DNA of 64,000 nt. Source: Salvia splendens (taxonomy: Eukaryota > Streptophyta > Magnoliopsida > Lamiales > Lamiaceae). This document shows positions 9,878 to 20,698 of this stretch, one piece after another. The notes below the pieces were generated by a model. The model had not been told where the DNA came from and ran no database searches. It saw nothing but the letters and a program-made list of their open reading frames with translations. The translations under genes and the position numbers were made by a program. Where the stretch lies: NCBI RefSeq assembly GCF_004379255.2, contig NC_056049.1:5394001-5458000 (forward strand), written 5' to 3'. How positions within the stretch are numbered: position 1 is the stretch's first letter; every line of letters begins with the position of its first letter.

Positions 9878-12800
9878 ATGTCAGATCCCGAAAAAGGGGC
9901 AACCGGCGGCCAGAACACATCCGAAGCGGATGAGTTTGCACGCCTCTTTTCTAACTTCATGCGTAAGAATCTTATGCACAACCAACCACCAGAAATCCCC
10001 GAAACCAAACCAGAAAAAAACAAATACAGAACCGATTCTCAACCCTTGACAGTAGGGTTCAAACTCAACGGAGACAACTACTCGATATGGTCCATCCTGA
10101 TGCATAACGCAATAAGCGGAAGGGGGATGGTATCTCACATCACTGGAGTCCCATCCCCACCACCAAGAACAGATCCAACGTTTACACAATGGCAGGAAGC
10201 CGATCATTGTGTATTTACGTGGCTTGTTCAAAACATCGAAACCAAGTTGGTCAGCCGAGTCGCTCAACAACCGACGGCAAAACATATATGGGACAGCCTG
10301 GCTGTAACATACAAGAGTGGCGGAGATTCATTGCAAACCTACGACCTTCACCGAAGAGCAAGCACTTTAAAACAGGGGAACTCCACATTGGAGGAAGTGT
10401 GGAACGATCTCAACGAGATCTGGACTGCAATCGACCAGAAACGGCCAAACCGAATGCAGTATCCGGAGGATATCAAAATCTACAATGAAGAGACAGAACA
10501 AGACCGATTATATCAATTCCTCACTGCATTGGATGATAAGTATGAATTAGTAAAAAGAGAGGTGCTAAAGATGGAGCCACTTCCCTCAGCCGAGCAAGCA
10601 TACAATATAGTAAAAAGGGAGGATATTCGATCGGAGATCCTTCGCCCTGCAGACGGACGAACCCAAGCCGATGGAATCGGAGCAGGGTTCTTCACGGCGC
10701 GAAGGCCGAACCACTCCAATGCTCCACGCCGCGGCGGCGGTAGTGGAAACGGAGGATGGAGTCAACGAACCCCCGATGAACGGAGAATGGATGAAGATCG
10801 ATCCAAACTAGTGTGTACAAACTGTGGAAAACGAAAGCACACGAGGGACCAATGTTTCGAATTAGTGGGGTACCCGGAATGGTGGGAATCGAAACATAAA
10901 CCGTCAGCCGCTCGCCCACCGTGGAGCAAGGGACACGCCGCCGCGGCTGTCGGAGCAGATGGAGGAGCAGCGAACCACGCCGCCACCGGGGGCAACCGCG
11001 ATGCGGCCGCTCACGCTCGGGGCAACGAACAACCGATTGGAGGACCACCGAAGACAGCCGGAGTTGCCCAGTTCGCCGCTGCAGGGGTCCGACCAGAAGA
11101 GGAAATGGACGAAGCGGCGGGAGGTAACGGGGTATTAGGGTTAGGTTTACAACCTAACCCTCAACCTTTATGCTATTTCGAAAAATTACCCCATATCAAT
11201 TCATCTTTCAATTCTGCCCCAAACACTTTCCGAAATATTAAATTGACCCCCAGTTGTGTTGAAAAATACAAATCAACCCCAATTGAATGTAAAAATCAGT
11301 TTCAAGTACTAGAAAATTTTGGGACTGCGTGTACAGCATCTGTAGGGTCTGAAAAAATTAATAGGTGGATTTTTGATTGCGGGGCTACTGATACAATGAC
11401 TTATGATGAGTCGGATATTACTAAACCTCATAAACCTCATTTATCTCATATTCAGACTGCTAGTGGGGAATTTACTGTTGTAGAAGGGGCAGGGACTGTG
11501 AAGATTTCTCCAACTTTAGAGTTATCTAATTGTTTGCATGTTCCTTCACTCTCCCATAAATTATTGTCGATAAGCCATGTAACACGAGAATTAAATTGTA
11601 CACTGCTGATGCAACCAAACTTCTGTCTATTACAGGATATCAGGACCGGAGAGATTATTGGGCGTGGCACTGAAAGCAACGGGCTGTACTACGTGGATGA
11701 GATAGCCCAAAAAGGAGCTGCCATGCTAACTCACGGGCCTGCTGACAGGGAAGCTTGGCTTTGGCACCGACGCTTAGGACATCCTTCTCCGGGTTATTTA
11801 AAAATGCTATTTCCTAATATTATTCCAAAATCGAACATGTATTGTGAGACTTGTGTTTTGGCCAAAAGCCATAGAAACTCTTATCCTTTGAGTAATTCTC
11901 GTACTGAAACCATTTTTGATTTAATACATTCGGATGTTTGGGGACCCGCACCAGTAATCGGGGGGCAGGGCTTTAGATACTTTCTTATCTTTGTGGATGA
12001 TTGTACCCGTATGACTTGGGCATATTTTATGAAGCATAAATCTGAAGTTGTTGAACACTTTATCCACTTCTATAACCTTGTCCAAACACAATACCAAAAA
12101 TCCATCAAAATCCTTCGATCTGATAATGGGGGGGAGTTCATCAATTCCAAAATGAAACAGTTCATCCTAGAAAAGGGAATGATACACCAAACCACATGTG
12201 CCCACACTCCCGAACAGAATGGGGTAGCCGAGAGAAAAAACAGAATCCTACTAGAAATGACCCGAGCCATGCTCATCGAGTCACAAGTTCCAAAAAACTT
12301 CTGGCCTGAAGCCCTTGCCACTTCCGCCTACCTTCTAAATCGGCTACCTACCCATATCCTACAATTCCAAACACCAACCGATATCCTAGCCCTACAGACA
12401 ACTGTTCCCCAACACCTTTCTCTGGCACCCCGTGTCTTTGGCTGCTCAGTCTTTGTCCATATACCGAAACATGAACGAACAAAGCTATCCCCTTGTGCTA
12501 TTAAATGTGTATTTGTAGGCTATGGGGTAAACCAAAAGGGTTATAGGTGCTTTGACCCTAAGTCTAACCGTATGTACACGACCATGAACTGTGATTTTCT
12601 TGAATCGGAGTACTTCTACACCCATCTTAGTAGTCAGGGGGAGAGTGATAATAGGGAAAACATTAGTGACCCACTAAGCTGGGTGTCAATGCCAAGTGTA
12701 CCAGAAGCGGACCTACCAGAGGAAGCAGTACGCAACTCCGCTGGGCAAGTCTCTGATGTGGTGCAGACTGAAGCAGCAGGTGACACAAGTCCTGATGACG

Positions 12801-14662
12801 ACTCTCCGCTTCTGATATCGGATGTAAGTACTCTTGCTCCTGTCAATGAGATTATTGGATCTAATGTGGTGGATGAGACTCAGGGGGAGGATAACGTCCA
12901 ACCTGAAGAGGTTGAAACAGATGAAATTGAGGGAATCGATCCTGACACTGGGAGATATATACTACCTCCAAGGGCGAACAGGGGAGTACCACCGAAGAGG
13001 TACAGTCCAGAGAGAATCAACAGAAAGGCGAGATACTCTATCGTGAATCTCGCAAAAGGTCACTTAACTGAGATGGCTCAAGCATTTGAGGAAGCCCTCT
13101 ACGATGAGGAAGAGATCCCACAGTCGGCAGACGAGGCTATGAGGAACAAGCATTGGAGAGACGCCATGAAGAAGGAGATAGACGCTCTAATGCGTAACCA
13201 CACTTGGGACAAGTGTCAACTACCCGACGGAAAGAAGCCAGTTGGGTGTAGATGGGTGTTCACCATTAAGCGGAAACCGGATGGAAGTATAGAGAGGTAT
13301 AAAGCTCGACTGGTGGCTAAAGGGTACACTCAGACTTATGGAATAGATTACTCTGAAACTTTTTCTCCAGTAGCCAAGATGGACACAATCCGAGTACTAC
13401 TCTCCATTGCCGCTAATCGAGATTGGCCACTATACCAGTTCGACGTCACAAACGCCTTCCTTCATGGAGAGTTGAAGAAAGAAATTTACATGGAGGCACC
13501 ACCAGGTTTTTCTAATGAATTTAAAGTAGGTGAAGGATGCAGATTGAGGAAAACTCTGTATGGGTTGAAGCAATCACCGAGAGTCTGGTTCGGTAGATTT
13601 GCTGACGCAATGAAGAGCTATGGATATAGACAGAGCAACTCAGACCATACACTATTCTTGAAGAGGCACGAAGGGAAGACTACCTGTTTAATTGTGTATG
13701 TTGATGACATGATTATTACAGGTGATGATGCAGAGGAAATAAAGAGTTTGAGGGAAAAGCTTTTCAAAGAATTTGAGATGAAGGATCTAGGTAATCTGAA
13801 GTACTTCTTGGGAATTGAAGTCCTCCGCTCACCGCGAGGGATATTTTTGCGGCAGAAGAAATACATCTTGGACATTCTAGCAGAGACAGGCCTACTAGAG
13901 TGTAAACCAGTCGAGACCCCGATTGCGCAAAATCATGGCCTAAGGATACAAGATGGAGCTGAGGCAGCAGATCGAGGGCGGTACCAGCGTTTAGTTGGGA
14001 GACTCATCTATCTATCTCACACTAGACCTGATATTGCCTATGCTGTAGGGGTGGTGAGCCAATTTATGCATCAACCCCAGGCCGAACATTTAGAGGCTGC
14101 ACTGAGGATAGTTCGATATTTGAAGGGAACCGTTGGTTATGGAATAGTGTTCAAGAAAAATGAAAGCTTAGAAATCCATGGATATACTGATGCAGATTGG
14201 GCAGGTAATCCAGTGGATAGAAGATCGACCTCAGGCTACTTCACATTCGTTGGAGGAAATTTGGTAACGTGGAAAAGCAAGAAGCAGAAGGTGGTAGCTC
14301 TGTCTAGTGCAGAGGCAGAATTTAGAGGAATAAAGAGTGGTCTGACTGAGATCATGTGGCTAAGGAAATTGATGACAGAGATTGACTCTACTCCAAGTAA
14401 GTGTCAGTTATACTGCGATAACAAAGCCGCTATAAGCATTTCAGAGAATCCCGTGCAACATGACCGAACAAAGCACGTTGAGGTGGATAGACACTTCATC
14501 AAGGAAAAGATTGAAGAGGGAGTGGTCGAGTTCCCATTTGTGCGTTCGGAAGATCAGTTGGCAGATATACTAACCAAGGCGGTTAGTTCGAGGAGTCTTG
14601 AAGATGTTCTTGGCAAATTGAGTATCGGGGATCCCACTACTCAATTTGAGGGGGAGTGTTAG
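9878..14662 (+). CDS. Copia gag-pol polyprotein, intact
   Basis: 1594-aa single ORF starting at the ATG at 9878. Domains in order: gag (about residues 50-300), a CCHC zinc knuckle CTNCGKRKHTRDQC near 312, an aspartic protease motif FDCGATD near 500 (Cys where many copia elements have Ser), and pre-integrase/integrase HRRLGHPS and CETCVLAKSH near 630-670. The integrase DDE region follows (HSDVWGPAP, ILRSDNGGEF, TPEQNGVAERKNR). Reverse transcriptase has FTIKRKPDGS and the YVDDMII catalytic box near 1275, and RNase H has GYTDADWAG near 1437. No frameshift separates gag from pol, so the Gag:Pol ratio must be set some other way. The stop TAG is formed by the first bases of the 3' LTR (TGTTAG), so the ORF overlaps the LTR by 6 nt. 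Confidence 0.96.
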   Translation: MSDPEKGATGGQNTSEADEFARLFSNFMRKNLMHNQPPEIPETKPEKNKYRTDSQPLTVGFKLNGDNYSIWSILMHNAISGRGMVSHITGVPSPPPRTDPTFTQWQEADHCVFTWLVQNIETKLVSRVAQQPTAKHIWDSLAVTYKSGGDSLQTYDLHRRASTLKQGNSTLEEVWNDLNEIWTAIDQKRPNRMQYPEDIKIYNEETEQDRLYQFLTALDDKYELVKREVLKMEPLPSAEQAYNIVKREDIRSEILRPADGRTQADGIGAGFFTARRPNHSNAPRRGGGSGNGGWSQRTPDERRMDEDRSKLVCTNCGKRKHTRDQCFELVGYPEWWESKHKPSAARPPWSKGHAAAAVGADGGAANHAATGGNRDAAAHARGNEQPIGGPPKTAGVAQFAAAGVRPEEEMDEAAGGNGVLGLGLQPNPQPLCYFEKLPHINSSFNSAPNTFRNIKLTPSCVEKYKSTPIECKNQFQVLENFGTACTASVGSEKINRWIFDCGATDTMTYDESDITKPHKPHLSHIQTASGEFTVVEGAGTVKISPTLELSNCLHVPSLSHKLLSISHVTRELNCTLLMQPNFCLLQDIRTGEIIGRGTESNGLYYVDEIAQKGAAMLTHGPADREAWLWHRRLGHPSPGYLKMLFPNIIPKSNMYCETCVLAKSHRNSYPLSNSRTETIFDLIHSDVWGPAPVIGGQGFRYFLIFVDDCTRMTWAYFMKHKSEVVEHFIHFYNLVQTQYQKSIKILRSDNGGEFINSKMKQFILEKGMIHQTTCAHTPEQNGVAERKNRILLEMTRAMLIESQVPKNFWPEALATSAYLLNRLPTHILQFQTPTDILALQTTVPQHLSLAPRVFGCSVFVHIPKHERTKLSPCAIKCVFVGYGVNQKGYRCFDPKSNRMYTTMNCDFLESEYFYTHLSSQGESDNRENISDPLSWVSMPSVPEADLPEEAVRNSAGQVSDVVQTEAAGDTSPDDDSPLLISDVSTLAPVNEIIGSNVVDETQGEDNVQPEEVETDEIEGIDPDTGRYILPPRANRGVPPKRYSPERINRKARYSIVNLAKGHLTEMAQAFEEALYDEEEIPQSADEAMRNKHWRDAMKKEIDALMRNHTWDKCQLPDGKKPVGCRWVFTIKRKPDGSIERYKARLVAKGYTQTYGIDYSETFSPVAKMDTIRVLLSIAANRDWPLYQFDVTNAFLHGELKKEIYMEAPPGFSNEFKVGEGCRLRKTLYGLKQSPRVWFGRFADAMKSYGYRQSNSDHTLFLKRHEGKTTCLIVYVDDMIITGDDAEEIKSLREKLFKEFEMKDLGNLKYFLGIEVLRSPRGIFLRQKKYILDILAETGLLECKPVETPIAQNHGLRIQDGAEAADRGRYQRLVGRLIYLSHTRPDIAYAVGVVSQFMHQPQAEHLEAALRIVRYLKGTVGYGIVFKKNESLEIHGYTDADWAGNPVDRRSTSGYFTFVGGNLVTWKSKKQKVVALSSAEAEFRGIKSGLTEIMWLRKLMTEIDSTPSKCQLYCDNKAAISISENPVQHDRTKHVEVDRHFIKEKIEEGVVEFPFVRSEDQLADILTKAVSSRSLEDVLGKLSIGDPTTQFEGEC
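14648..14656 (+). promoter_or_regulatory. Polypurine tract
   Basis: GAGGGGGAG immediately precedes the 3' LTR and primes plus-strand synthesis. It also encodes the last residues of the polyprotein. Confidence 0.9.
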
Positions 14663-14861
14663 AATAAAGAAAAAGATTTCATTAAGTTAGGAAAGAATAA
14701 ATCAAGAATCAATTACCTATATCAAGGGATTGATTATATCATGTATAGAGTACAATGATTTAGTTACCATATACAAGACTTGTAATCATATATTTAACCT
14801 ATACGTTGGTAATGAGAAACAATCAAGCTTTTACCCAAATCCTTTCCTTTGCCGTTTAACA
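14657..14861 (+). repeat. 3' LTR of the copia element
   Basis: 205 bp, with the same sequence as the 5' LTR. It is followed by the TTAAC target duplication. Confidence 0.95.
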
Positions 14862-15369
14862 TTAACTGCACAGTGACACTATAGTGTGCTGAAACAATTC
14901 CACATATGAATATACTTGCATACGATCGCTCAATTGTTAAGAAATTTCAGAAATTTTCATTGTTTTTTTGTTTGTTTGTTTGGGTTAGTTTTTTGATCGA
15001 ACTAATTGTATGCTCACCCTTAATCACCTGATTACGACACGGCCACGACACCGCTGTTTTGTGCTGTGCTCCTTTTTTTGTACTACTAGTTTTTGCTATC
15101 CAATGTAGTATGGTTTATTATCTTCATTTGGGTTTCTTATTAACCTTAGTTTTTGACTTGTACTTCCTGAATCAATTGTCTTCTGCGATTATAACTTCTC
15201 AGACTTCTTCCTATAAGTTTTGTTTTTCAGTTCTACCTTTTTTCCCTCTGTAAAAATAAACAAGTAAACTTACATAACTGGGGATATCGGCACGGACACC
15301 ACTAATAACTGTAATTGCTGATGCAATGGGAGTTTTCTTCAGGAGCTTGTGTTTTGAATCTACACCAAC

Positions 15370-16512
15370 ATGGATCCTAAGCACTTTGGAACGGTTCTCA
15401 AGTATATCTTCTTTTCCCGACCAACCATTCTGTTTCACCCAATTTCTTCTTGCTATCCTAAAAAAACTACTCTTATTTGGTTGCTAATAATTGGCAGGCA
15501 TTTGGAGAAGCAAAAGGAACTTTTGATGGAAGCATACAGGTCGATGTCTCATGAACTGCGTGGAATGCATGTGATTAATGAAATTATTTGTTGCATAATG
15601 TAGGCTTTGATGCTATTAATTGTAGAGTGGTATATATACATGTAAAGAGGAGGTGCTGACTTAATTTGTAAATGTATGTAGGTAGAGGAAGAAATGTTAA
15701 TGCGCAAGTATTATGAGTTTATGACTGCTCAAGAGAAGGTATGCTTCTTTCTTCCCTCGCATTACTATTTTGTGAACTATATGTACTTAGGGTTCCGGAC
15801 TGCTTTTGTTACATACTGCACAAAACATCTTGTGTGGTGATGATCTTGGAGTGAAAGACAGTATATGTGTTGCATCTTTTGTTCTTTCTTGCATAAATTT
15901 TCCATGGTATGTGTAAAATTGTATGGCAGTTGATTTCTCTAATGATTTTGGTATCATGCTTGTTAAGATTATGCATTCTCCCATTAAGCACCTTCTTGAT
16001 TTATTCAAGAATCTAAATTAGAAATATGAGGGCAACAATCAGAATGAACTTTAGCAGAACGATAAATGTGCCCCTACTCCCTTCTCTAACATTCGGCCAA
16101 GTAAAGGATTCTTGAGAGTATGTTAAGTTCAGAGGCTCTACACTTGCATATGGCTACAAACCTTTTTAGCTCAAACAGGTTTAGAAATGGTATATCGATA
16201 TTTGAATTTAACACGACTGTAACTGCTCTTTTATGGAGTATTTACATTAGGGAAAGATGGTGTCTGCATTGGTATGAATATATCATGTCCCAGCTAGTAC
16301 CCAAAACACCATAATTTCATGGCTGGAAGTTGAGAGCATCTCCTGATAGTGCTATTGTTAACTCATGCTACTCAATTTTAACTCCATTGCTAACAGGAAA
16401 AATGGACTTTCTGCAGAAAACTAGTGCCTATGTGAAAGAGAAAGAGAACGAGAACGAAGAACCTAGTGAAGCTGGAGCATTGGTTGTTGCTAGCAAGGAA
16501 GAACAATCATGA
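15370..16512 (+). pseudogene. Small conserved plant protein, copy 1 (splice-damaged)
   Basis: Paralogue of the gene at 20699-21987. Exons equivalent to those of copy 2: 15370-15401, 15498-15569, 15682-15738, 16417-16512. Together they would encode ~85 aa beginning MDPKHFGTVLKHLEKQKELL, with YRSMSHELRGM, VEEEMLMRKYYEFMTAQEK and an acidic C-terminus ending KEEQS. Relative to copy 2, 87 bp spanning the end of exon 2 and its GT donor (20896-20982 there) are missing, and exon 2 runs into GMHVINEIICCIM and a stop. Unless a cryptic donor is used, the product is truncated. The coiled-coil-like core is of a type I recall as an uncharacterised plant family; no function is assigned. Its apparent 5' leader lies 7.7 kb upstream, beyond three transposons. 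Confidence 0.65.
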
Positions 16513-16622
16513 GCCTTATGGTTTAATCAAGAATGACTCTTCTCAATCGTAAAGCAGTATTACGTCTGCTGCATATATAATGAAAACAACAGAGTATTAT
16601 GTGTAATTATATATGTAACAGA

Positions 16623-17175
16623 TAGGGGTGGGTCGATACGAGATATCGTATCGAAAAGGTTGTATCGCATATCGTATCGACAATATCGATATGAAAGAAT
16701 TTCATATCGTTATCGTATCGAAAGTTTTGATATATAGAATTTCGATATATCGAACTTTCGATATATCGAAATATCGATATCGTATCGAATACCTGTATAT
16801 CGAAAATTATAATTTCAAAACTTAAAATTCACACAAAAATTAATAAAACTTCAACACAATAAAATTAATAGTGTTCTTATCTCCATAATCAAAACATAAC
16901 ACAACCAAGTACAATTAAATGGATTTATATATATTTATAATTTTAAATTTTAATATATTGAATTTCAATATGTTTCGATATATACGATATATATCGTATA
17001 TTCGATATAAAACGATATATCGCGATATAAGGAAATTCATATCGTTATCGTATCGAAAACTTACGATACGGTATCGTATCGAAAATTACGATATATCGAA
17101 AATTCGATAATTGTTCAGTATTTTTCAATACGATACGAACGATATATCATTTTATCGATATTTTTCCCCACCCTA
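16623..17175. mobile_element. hAT-type MITE full of ATCGTATCG palindromes
   Basis: The element starts TAGGGGTGGG and ends CCCCACCCTA, with an exact 8-bp direct repeat GTAACAGA on both sides (16615-16622 and 17176-17183), the hallmark of hAT insertion. The 553-bp interior is made almost entirely of degenerate TATCGATA and ATCGTATCGAAA words and has no ORF. Confidence 0.88.
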
Positions 17176-17183
17176 GTAACAGA

Positions 17184-17588
17184 TTATAATAGATGGATCA
17201 AATTTAATAATATTATTTTTATATTTATAGAGAATAATTACTATTCATGAACGAATTACTTGAAAACTCAAGCTGACCTTCTTCTCAAATGAAATTATGA
17301 CAATAATATCACTTGTTGAGATTTCACAGCATAGGGCTTATACGATTGCGACAAAAATAACAAAAATAATGCCAAATTACGTGCAGCAAATAAATTCTAT
17401 TACAATTAATGGCTCAAATATATCAAAACAATTAAGTGGGACACCTAAATTGATTGAAATTGCGATTATAGCCTGGCATCATTTTTGTTCGAACCTACAT
17501 TTGACCAAGTATAGAAGCACTAAATAAACAACTTAACTATTCACAATAAATGAATATACATCCTTAATGTCTATCTATTCAAATAGTT
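17184..17588. other. Short intergenic gap, nothing recognised
   Basis: AT-rich. It probably includes sequence 3' of the kinase pseudogene. No family-like ORF. Confidence 0.5.
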
Positions 17589-18190
17589 TCATCTTCCTCC
17601 ATGCATTGGCAAAAGAATATGATCCCTTGAGATGCTGTCATATCCCACACTTGAGCTCACATCCCCATTATCAAAGTGACTCATTCCATCGTCAATTCGA
17701 ATTAAAGACTCCATCTCTTCTTCATCGTGTACATTAATTCGTGCCCAAGAGTGTTTTCCTCCGAGTATTAGCCCTTCGAGCTCCATCGCTACCTCCTTCA
17801 TACTAGGCCTATCTTCGCCTCTCACGTTCAAACACTCTTTCGCGAGCTTAGAAACAACAGATATTTGCTCCATATTTTCCAACCCCACGATATTTTCATC
17901 AAGAATTTCAAACAAGAGGTCTTGTTTGAGTACGGAAAGGAAATAGTTGGCTAGACTCTTCTCCTATATCAGCCTATCAAAACTCAATGCTCTCCGCCCT
18001 GTAACTAGCTCCAACAGAACAACTCCAAAACTATAAACATCGCTCTTCTCTGTCAACTGGTTTGTTTGCATGTATTCAGGATCAAGGTATCCGAAAATTC
18101 CTTGCACCATTGTTGATAGTTCATCGAGATCAATAGGAACCAACCTTGAAGCTCCAAAATCCGACACCTTTGCTGTGAAAGTATGGTCTA
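17589..18190 (-). pseudogene. WAK-like receptor kinase fragment
   Basis: Minus-strand C-terminal part of a wall-associated-kinase-type kinase domain. It runs from just before the DFG motif ([14 protein letters not shown]) through [37 protein letters not shown] and CLNVRGEDRPSMKEVAMELE to the C-terminal tail. An in-frame TAG at 17964-17966 falls between SFDRLI and EKSLANYF. The activation-loop GTFGY appears as GIFGY. The N-lobe, catalytic loop, transmembrane and extracellular parts are absent upstream, where the frame ends in a stop near 18200. It is a truncated, nonsense-mutated relic. Confidence 0.88.
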
Positions 18191-18199
18191 AAAATACTA

Positions 18200-20380
18200 G
18201 CTACTGTTGGTGAGAAGAAGGCTAATATGGAGATGATCTTCATCAGAATTGATGTCTGCATATTGATAAATTTCTCAACCATCATCATGCTTGTATTGTA
18301 CTAATACAAAATGTGGACATAATTATTGAGCAAGTCAATGGACGTCTAAGTCTTCAATATTATTCTCACCTAAAGACTAAAGTTTATATTTTAAACATAT
18401 TGTATCACTTTTACTTTCTGTTTTAAATTTATAAAAAAATATGGAGTGGGTCATCAAAGTTGAAATAGAATATGACAATCTTATGTGAACACGTTTATAA
18501 AACAAAAGGCTAATAGTCGAAAATACGTTATTACCACCAACATTAGATGTGATGAAACAATACACGAACTTTTAGCATGCAATCAATTCCCAAAAAAATG
18601 AATTTCCGAGAAATTGAATCCAAGGTGCATGTCAGGCATATCGAAAACGACATTGCCTCGTCAAAAATACATGAAAATTCAATATACATATAAGTATTCT
18701 ACCTAATTATTCATCAAAAAGGACATTTGTTTGATGTGTTGATTTTTCTATTTCAATACTAATTTTGTTATGTCATCTACTGTCACTAGACACGCTGTAT
18801 AGGATTTAAGTTTGCAAGAATACTTAATTTTAATTTTGAAAATTTACTACACAATAAAACAATAAAAGTTCATGTAGTTTTTCACCATGATCAAGGGTGA
18901 GGTTAAAGACCTAAAAATGGGTAGCAACAATATAACCTTTTGAAGTTAATGCGAAAACAAAAATTTGTCGACTCAAATTATCAAAGAATGCGTCCAATTT
19001 GAAAATTTTAATTACAAAAACAAAAGGTTTGAATTTCATTCAACCATGTTTATTCGGGTCTAAATCTGATTAAATGTACTTGTTGACTATTTTCTTTGGA
19101 AATGAATAAATATGACTTAGTCAGGGTTTACTCTTAAACCGGGGGTAATTGCATATCCTTTATTTGAGGTTTGTTTGAGAAAAATAATTGCAAAAAAATT
19201 TAGTATATTTTAACCTAAGATATTTTAAAAATAGTAAAGAATTAGAAATTCTAGAGATTTAATATGCTAAGTTCCAACTAATTAACTTATTTCTCTTTCT
19301 TCCTATCTAAAATTTTTTCTTTCCGTCGATACTGATTTTCTTCTTTAATTTCTTCCATAGTTCTAATTTTCATAAAGGTCATGCTGTTCCTTCTGACCAA
19401 TTTGTTTTCTATGATAATCAAAATTAATCTACACAATTTTTATCACATACAAATTCATTTAATTAATTCACTCCTCGTCAATTTTTCTCCCAGTTGCAAT
19501 TCCACAACATATCATCGTCTCTTGATGGTTCCTACTCAGCAATTTTCTACATGTTAATAGATTCTCTCTCTGTAAATTCCCAAATGGTATTAATCCATGC
19601 AACAAATGAATTCTTCGTCATGTCTTAACTTTTCAATTTGGCAAGCCCCAATTTAATTAATTTAACCGTTCCAGTGTTGAAATTGGGAGAAATATAGAAC
19701 AGAGATATTAGGAAGTTAGAATACGGTAACGATGAGTGCAATAATAGAGAAAGATTAAAGGGATGCTCCATTCTCACACACTGCTGTTGGAATTGCTGCA
19801 ATTCATATCACATGACAGAGGCTCTCTCTTTATAAGGTTGAATTGAGAGAAATTGGTGAAATATCAAAATTTAATTCAGGCTCATAGATTTCGAATTCAA
19901 AGAGTCCCGTAATTTGGGATAATATATACTATTCGATAGGTAGTATAAAATGCAAACTCAAACTCTAAATATTATAGAAACTCATAAACAGCATCAAATC
20001 GAGAAATATATTAAAATTTGATCAAATCCATAAATAAATAAAATTTTCATGTATTTTAGAATTTATAAAAAGTTGTATAACAATAAAAAAAATTACAATA
20101 CAATGTAATGCAATGTATGAACGGAAAAATTGAACTCAAAATGACGCTCAACCCAATTGGAAAATGAGAGAGATACTGCGAGGAAGCTTCTTATATTCGT
20201 CTGTATTAATCAAAAGAAGAATAATTGAATCGAAACCGCTACAACCAGCAATTAGCAACGGCGGTGCCGGCAGACTACTGAACGGCGGCGGCGGCGCGGC
20301 GTGTAACTGTGTAAGGTTGTTTATGTTTTTATTTTGTTGTGATATGTATTTTACATTACATAATTCAGGCTCTCCCCTCC
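18200..20380. other. AT-rich intergenic DNA
   Basis: About 2.2 kb with no ORF resembling a protein family and no paired inverted ends that I could find. The last 200 bases include a GGCGGCGGCGG tract near 20280 that may belong to the leader or promoter of the small gene at 20699-21987. Confidence 0.5.
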
Positions 20381-20698
20381 TTCCCTAACCCCCGAATTTC
20401 ACAAATCAGAATCACTCGCCCTAATTCTTCCTCTCCACCGTTTCAAACGGAGCCTCGATTGCTCGAACTGGCTATTGCTCAAATTTATGTGAAAATTTAT
20501 TGTCTTCTTCGATTATAACTTCTCTCACTTCATCCTGTTAAGTTTTTTTTTTCAGTTCCACCTTTTTCCCTCTGTAAATATAAACAAGTAAACATAGATA
20601 ACTGGGGATTTTGGCACGGACACCACTAATAACTGTAATCGCTGATGCAATGGGAGTTTTCTTCTTCAGGAGCTTGTGTTTTGAATCTCTACATCAAC

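Larger units (their letters stand above)
9572..14861 (+). mobile_element. Full-length Ty1/copia LTR retrotransposon
   Basis: A complete 5.29 kb element with 205-bp LTRs that read identically, a 5-bp TTAAC target duplication (9567-9571 and 14862-14866), an initiator-Met-type primer binding site next to the 5' LTR, and a purine tract before the 3' LTR. One uninterrupted gag-pol ORF fills the interior in copia order (protease, integrase, reverse transcriptase, RNase H). Identical LTRs and an intact ORF mean insertion was very recent, and the copy may be competent. It sits in the upstream intron region of the small-gene copy 1. Confidence 0.97.
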
